NCBI RefSeq assembly: GCF_011388215.1
Contig: NZ_CP049989.1
Location: forward strand, 4,382,001-4,446,000
Origin: Hydrogenophaga crocea
GTDB taxonomy: Bacteria; Pseudomonadota; Gammaproteobacteria; Burkholderiales; Burkholderiaceae_C
Reading direction: 5' to 3'
Length of the DNA: 64,000 nucleotides
The notes under the pieces were generated by a model that was not told where the DNA came from, did not search any database, and saw nothing but the letters and a program-made list of their open reading frames with translations. Position 1 is the stretch's first letter, and every line of letters begins with the position of its first letter. A program made the translations under genes and the position numbers. This document shows positions 61,407 to 64,000 of this stretch, piece after piece.

Positions 61407-63209
61407 ATGTCCATGCGCTCCCAATACTGCGGTCTGGTGACCGAGGCCCAGCTGGGCCAAACCGTCACGCTGGCGGGCTGGGTGAACCGCCGCCGTGACC
61501 ACGGTGGCGTGATCTTCATCGACCTGCGCGACCGCGAAGGCACGGTGCAGGTGGTCTGCGACCCCGACCGCCCCGAGATGTTCAAGACCGCCGAAGAGGT
61601 GCGCAACGAGTTCTGCGTGCAGGTGGTGGGCGTGGTGCGCGCGCGCCCCGAGGGCACGACCAACGACGGCATCAAGAGCGGCAAGGTAGAGGTGCTGTGC
61701 CACGAGCTCAAGGTGCTCAACCCCTCGGTCACGCCGCCGTTCCAGCTCGACGACGACAACCTCTCCGAGACCACGCGCCTCACGCACCGCGTGCTCGACC
61801 TGCGCCGCCCCTACATGCAGCGCAACCTCATGCTGCGCTACCGCGTGGCCATGGAGGTGCGCAAGTTCCTCGACGCCAACGGCTTCGTCGACATCGAAAC
61901 CCCCATGCTCACCAAGAGCACGCCCGAAGGCGCGCGCGACTACCTCGTGCCCAGCCGCGTGCACGATGGCATGTTCTTCGCGCTGCCGCAGTCGCCCCAG
62001 CTGTTCAAGCAGCTGCTCATGGTGGCGGGCTTCGACCGCTACTACCAGATCACCAAGTGCTTCCGCGACGAAGACCTGCGCGCCGACCGCCAGCCGGAGT
62101 TCACGCAGATCGATATCGAGACCTCGTTCCTGACCGAGCAGGACATCCGCGACATGTTCCAGGGCATGATCAAGACGGTGTTCCAGAACACGCTGGGCGT
62201 TGACCTCGGCGAGTTCCCGGTCATGGCCTACAGCGAGGCCATGCACCGCTACGGTTCGGACAAGCCCGACCTGCGCGTGAAGATGGAGTTCACCGAGCTC
62301 ACCGACGTCATGGCCGACGTGGACTTCAAGGTCTTCAGCGCGCCCGCGCAGATGAAGAACGGCCGCGTGGTGGCGCTGCGCGTGCCCGGCGGCGCCGAGA
62401 TGAGCCGCAGCGAGATCGATGCCTACACCGAGTTCGTCAAGATCTACGGCGCCAAGGGCCTGGCCTGGATCAAGGTCAACGACATCACCAAGGGCCGCGA
62501 CGGCCTGCAGAGCCCGATCGTGAAGAACCTGCACGATGCCGCGCTCGACGCGGTGCTGCAGCGCAGCGGCGCGCAGAACGGCGACATCCTGTTCTTCGGC
62601 GCCGACAAGGCCAAGGTCGTCAACGACGCCATCGGCAACCTGCGCATCAAGATCGGCCACAGCGAACTGGGCAAGAAGAACGGCCTGTTCGAAGACCGCT
62701 GGGCCCCGATGTGGGTGGTCGACTTCCCGATGTTCGAGTACGACGACGAGGCCGACCGCTGGACCGCGGTGCACCACCCCTTCACCGCGCCCAAGGACGG
62801 CCACGAGGACCTGATGGTCACCGACCCGGGCCGCTGCATCGCCAAGGGCTACGACATGGTGCTCAACGGCTGGGAGATCGGCGGCGGTTCGGTGCGCATC
62901 CACCGCGCCGACGTGCAGGCCAAGGTCTTCGACGCGCTCAAGATCGGTCCGGAAGAGCAGCGCATGAAGTTCGGCTTCCTGCTCGACGCGCTGCAGTACG
63001 GCGCGCCGCCGCACGGCGGCCTGGCCTTCGGCCTCGACCGCATCGTCACGCTCATGACGGGTGCCGAGTCCATCCGCGATGTGATCGCCTTCCCCAAGAC
63101 CCAGCGCGCCCAGTGCCTGCTCACGCAGGCCCCGAGCCCGGTCGACGAGAAGCAGCTGCGCGAGCTGCACATCCGCCTGCGCAACCCCGACGCGGTCAAG
63201 CCGGCCTGA
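61407..63209 (+). CDS. aspS: Aspartyl-tRNA synthetase
   Basis: Class IIb bacterial-type synthetase (600 aa). Seen: an N-terminal OB-fold ([20 protein letters not shown]), motif 2 [20 protein letters not shown], the bacterial GAD insertion domain (about residues 290-415), and motif 3 [20 protein letters not shown]. Whether it charges only tRNA-Asp or also tRNA-Asn cannot be read from sequence. AGAAAGAAG precedes the start. A clear terminator follows. Confidence 0.97.
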   Translation: MSMRSQYCGLVTEAQLGQTVTLAGWVNRRRDHGGVIFIDLRDREGTVQVVCDPDRPEMFKTAEEVRNEFCVQVVGVVRARPEGTTNDGIKSGKVEVLCHELKVLNPSVTPPFQLDDDNLSETTRLTHRVLDLRRPYMQRNLMLRYRVAMEVRKFLDANGFVDIETPMLTKSTPEGARDYLVPSRVHDGMFFALPQSPQLFKQLLMVAGFDRYYQITKCFRDEDLRADRQPEFTQIDIETSFLTEQDIRDMFQGMIKTVFQNTLGVDLGEFPVMAYSEAMHRYGSDKPDLRVKMEFTELTDVMADVDFKVFSAPAQMKNGRVVALRVPGGAEMSRSEIDAYTEFVKIYGAKGLAWIKVNDITKGRDGLQSPIVKNLHDAALDAVLQRSGAQNGDILFFGADKAKVVNDAIGNLRIKIGHSELGKKNGLFEDRWAPMWVVDFPMFEYDDEADRWTAVHHPFTAPKDGHEDLMVTDPGRCIAKGYDMVLNGWEIGGGSVRIHRADVQAKVFDALKIGPEEQRMKFGFLLDALQYGAPPHGGLAFGLDRIVTLMTGAESIRDVIAFPKTQRAQCLLTQAPSPVDEKQLRELHIRLRNPDAVKPA

Positions 63210-63232
63210 GGGGCCCTGTAGGACGATGCCTC

Positions 63233-63257
63233 AAAAGGCGCCTTCGGGCGCCTTTTT
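63233..63257 (+). terminator. Rho-independent terminator after aspS
   Basis: Perfect 10-bp stem AAAAGGCGCC / GGCGCCTTTT with a stable TTCG tetraloop, followed by T. The A-run on the left arm would make it work in both directions. It separates the fmdB-DUF502-aspS run from the DUF883 gene. Confidence 0.9.
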
Positions 63258-63341
63258 GCATGGAACCTGCGTATGCTTGTGTGGTCGCACCGTCGGTCCC
63301 CGTGATCGAATGTTTTCAACCGACTGGAAAAGGAGTCCGCC

Positions 63342-63662
63342 ATGGCCGAAGCCCTCACCGATACCACCACCAGCAAGAAGAAGCTCGTGCGCGACCTGCA
63401 ACGCGTCATCAGCGACGCCGAAGAGCTGTTGCAGGCCACGGCCAGCGAGACCGAAGGCAAGGTGGTCGAGATGCGCGAGCGCATCCGCGAAAACCTCATG
63501 GCCGCCAAGCACAAGCTCGGTGACATCGAAGACACCATCGCCGCCAAGACCAAGGAAGCCGCGCGTGTGACCGACGAATACGTGCACGACCACCCCTGGC
63601 AGGCCATCGGCACCGCGGCGGGCGTGGGCCTGCTCATCGGTCTGCTGATCGGCCGCCGCTGA
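63342..63662 (+). CDS. DUF883 (ElaB/YqjD-like) membrane-anchored protein
   Basis: Small protein (106 aa) related to ElaB/YqjD, which tether ribosomes to the inner membrane in stationary phase in E. coli. Seen: a long amphipathic, coiled-coil-prone helix (LVRDLQRVISDAEELLQATA through MRERIRENLMAAKHKLGDIE), the DEYVHDHPWQAIGTAAGVG motif, and a single C-terminal TM helix (GVGLLIGLLIGRR). AAAAGGAG lies 8 bases before the ATG. Followed by a holin-like gene, as often in this family. Confidence 0.88.
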   Translation: MAEALTDTTTSKKKLVRDLQRVISDAEELLQATASETEGKVVEMRERIRENLMAAKHKLGDIEDTIAAKTKEAARVTDEYVHDHPWQAIGTAAGVGLLIGLLIGRR

Positions 63663-63670
63663 CCCGGTTC

Positions 63671-64000
63671 ATGGAGCCCTCCGCCCAACGCCTGTCGGCC
63701 TCGCTGCGCGGCCTGGCCGCCACCCTGGTCGAACTCGCGCAGGTTCGCCTCGAGTTGTTCAGCGTCGAGGCCCAGGAAGAGGTGCTGCGCGTGGCCAGCC
63801 TGGTCGCGTACGGCGCGATCGCGCTGGTGTGCATGGCGCTGGGCCTGGGCTTCCTGGCCATCCTGATCACCGTGGCCCTGTGGGACGAGCACCGGCTGCT
63901 GGCGCTGTCGGTGTTCACCGCGGTGTTCCTGCTCGCCGGCCTGGTCGCGATGGCGCAGGCGCGCGAGCGCATCCGGCGTGGCTCGCGCCTGTTCTCGGCC
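63671..64000 (+). CDS. Phage holin family-like membrane protein (3' partial)
   Basis: Runs off the window; 110 codons visible. Seen: an N-terminal helix (SLRGLAATLVELAQVRLELF), then two TM helices (AYGAIALVCMALGLGFLAIL and LSVFTAVFLLAGLVAMAQA) separated by ALWDEHRL, then ARERIRRGSRLFSA. This matches the 'phage holin family' proteins encoded next to DUF883 genes, which are chromosomal and likely stress-related, not phage lysis proteins. Start ATG 63671 follows the DUF883 stop by 8 bases. Confidence 0.75.
   Translation, partial: MEPSAQRLSASLRGLAATLVELAQVRLELFSVEAQEEVLRVASLVAYGAIALVCMALGLGFLAILITVALWDEHRLLALSVFTAVFLLAGLVAMAQARERIRRGSRLFSA

Noticed and set aside
60294..63170. A 958-codon minus-strand open frame across the FmdB, DUF502 and aspS genes
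   Set aside because: Antisense to genes with clear motifs; no ribosome-binding site and no domain. Rejected as a long shadow ORF.
63342..64000. Prophage remnant suggested by a holin-family gene
   Set aside because: The DUF883/holin pair is a common chromosomal stress-related pair; no integrase, capsid, lysis or attachment-site signals are nearby.

Overview
The window is a gene-dense, very GC-rich chromosomal segment of a betaproteobacterium. Short-form HisG, monofunctional HisB, a his-tat-pet gene order, ubiE/ubiJ/ubiB, sspAB and the pilBCD-coaE-zapD-yacG cluster point to Burkholderiales, most likely Comamonadaceae (Hydrogenophaga/Acidovorax-like); the family assignment is inference from protein style and synteny. 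Nearly every gene is housekeeping. I see no prophage, insertion sequence, CRISPR array or island, and no stretch longer than about 300 bases lacks a gene.

Layout. 1-2819: the tail of an mla lipid-transport operon (mlaC, mlaB), an ABC-2 exporter pair and an IbaG/BolA protein. 2827-10859: murA running directly into a complete hisGDCBHAFIE cluster, mostly coupled by ATGA-type overlaps. 10881-13376: a small membrane protein, a HIT hydrolase and tatABC. 13384-16904: a DegS-like protease (minus), Nif3-like protein, pdxA and mscL (minus). 17096-21153: petABC (cytochrome bc1) and sspAB, followed by tRNA-Thr. 21310-28167: DciA-like DUF721 protein (minus), M23 peptidase, secA, argJ, a DUF815 AAA+ ATPase and mutT. 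28178-34872 (minus): yacG, zapD, coaE, pilD, pilC, pilB, tRNA-Pro, ispB. 35083-37988: rplU, rpmA, obgE, proB. 37998-39130 (minus): a CNP1-like protein and rppH. 39303-41671: proS and a lytic transglycosylase. 41678-46498 (minus): a Lon-like AAA+ ATPase, grxD, prmC, prfA, hemA. 46547-51763: a small membrane gene and the ugpBAECQ glycerol-3-phosphate operon (minus). 51940-60244: a giant FAD/Fe-S oxidoreductase, a DUF971 protein, ubiE, a Tim44-like protein, ubiJ, ubiB. 60366-64000: FmdB-like, DUF502, aspS, a DUF883 protein and a truncated holin-like membrane protein.

Functional links. tatABC lies near two genes with twin-arginine leaders, the Rieske subunit (petA) and the transglycosylase after proS. 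UbiE/J/B supply ubiquinone for the bc1 complex, and IspB makes its side chain. UgpBAEC imports glycerophosphodiesters or glycerol-3-phosphate, with UgpQ as the hydrolase. PilB/C/D form the motor, platform and prepilin peptidase of a type IV pilus.

The less ordinary signals are mostly regulatory or architectural. They include a structured 5' leader before rplU, a perfect hairpin where the secA ribosome-binding site should be, a strong terminator inside the ugp operon, and two copies of a dispersed palindromic repeat, one extending a protein in frame and one supplying the pdxA ribosome-binding site. Two little-characterised AAA+ ATPases, a roughly 1290-residue flavin/iron-sulfur fusion and a low-complexity insert in HisD also stand out. 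I did not find a clearly new multi-gene system.
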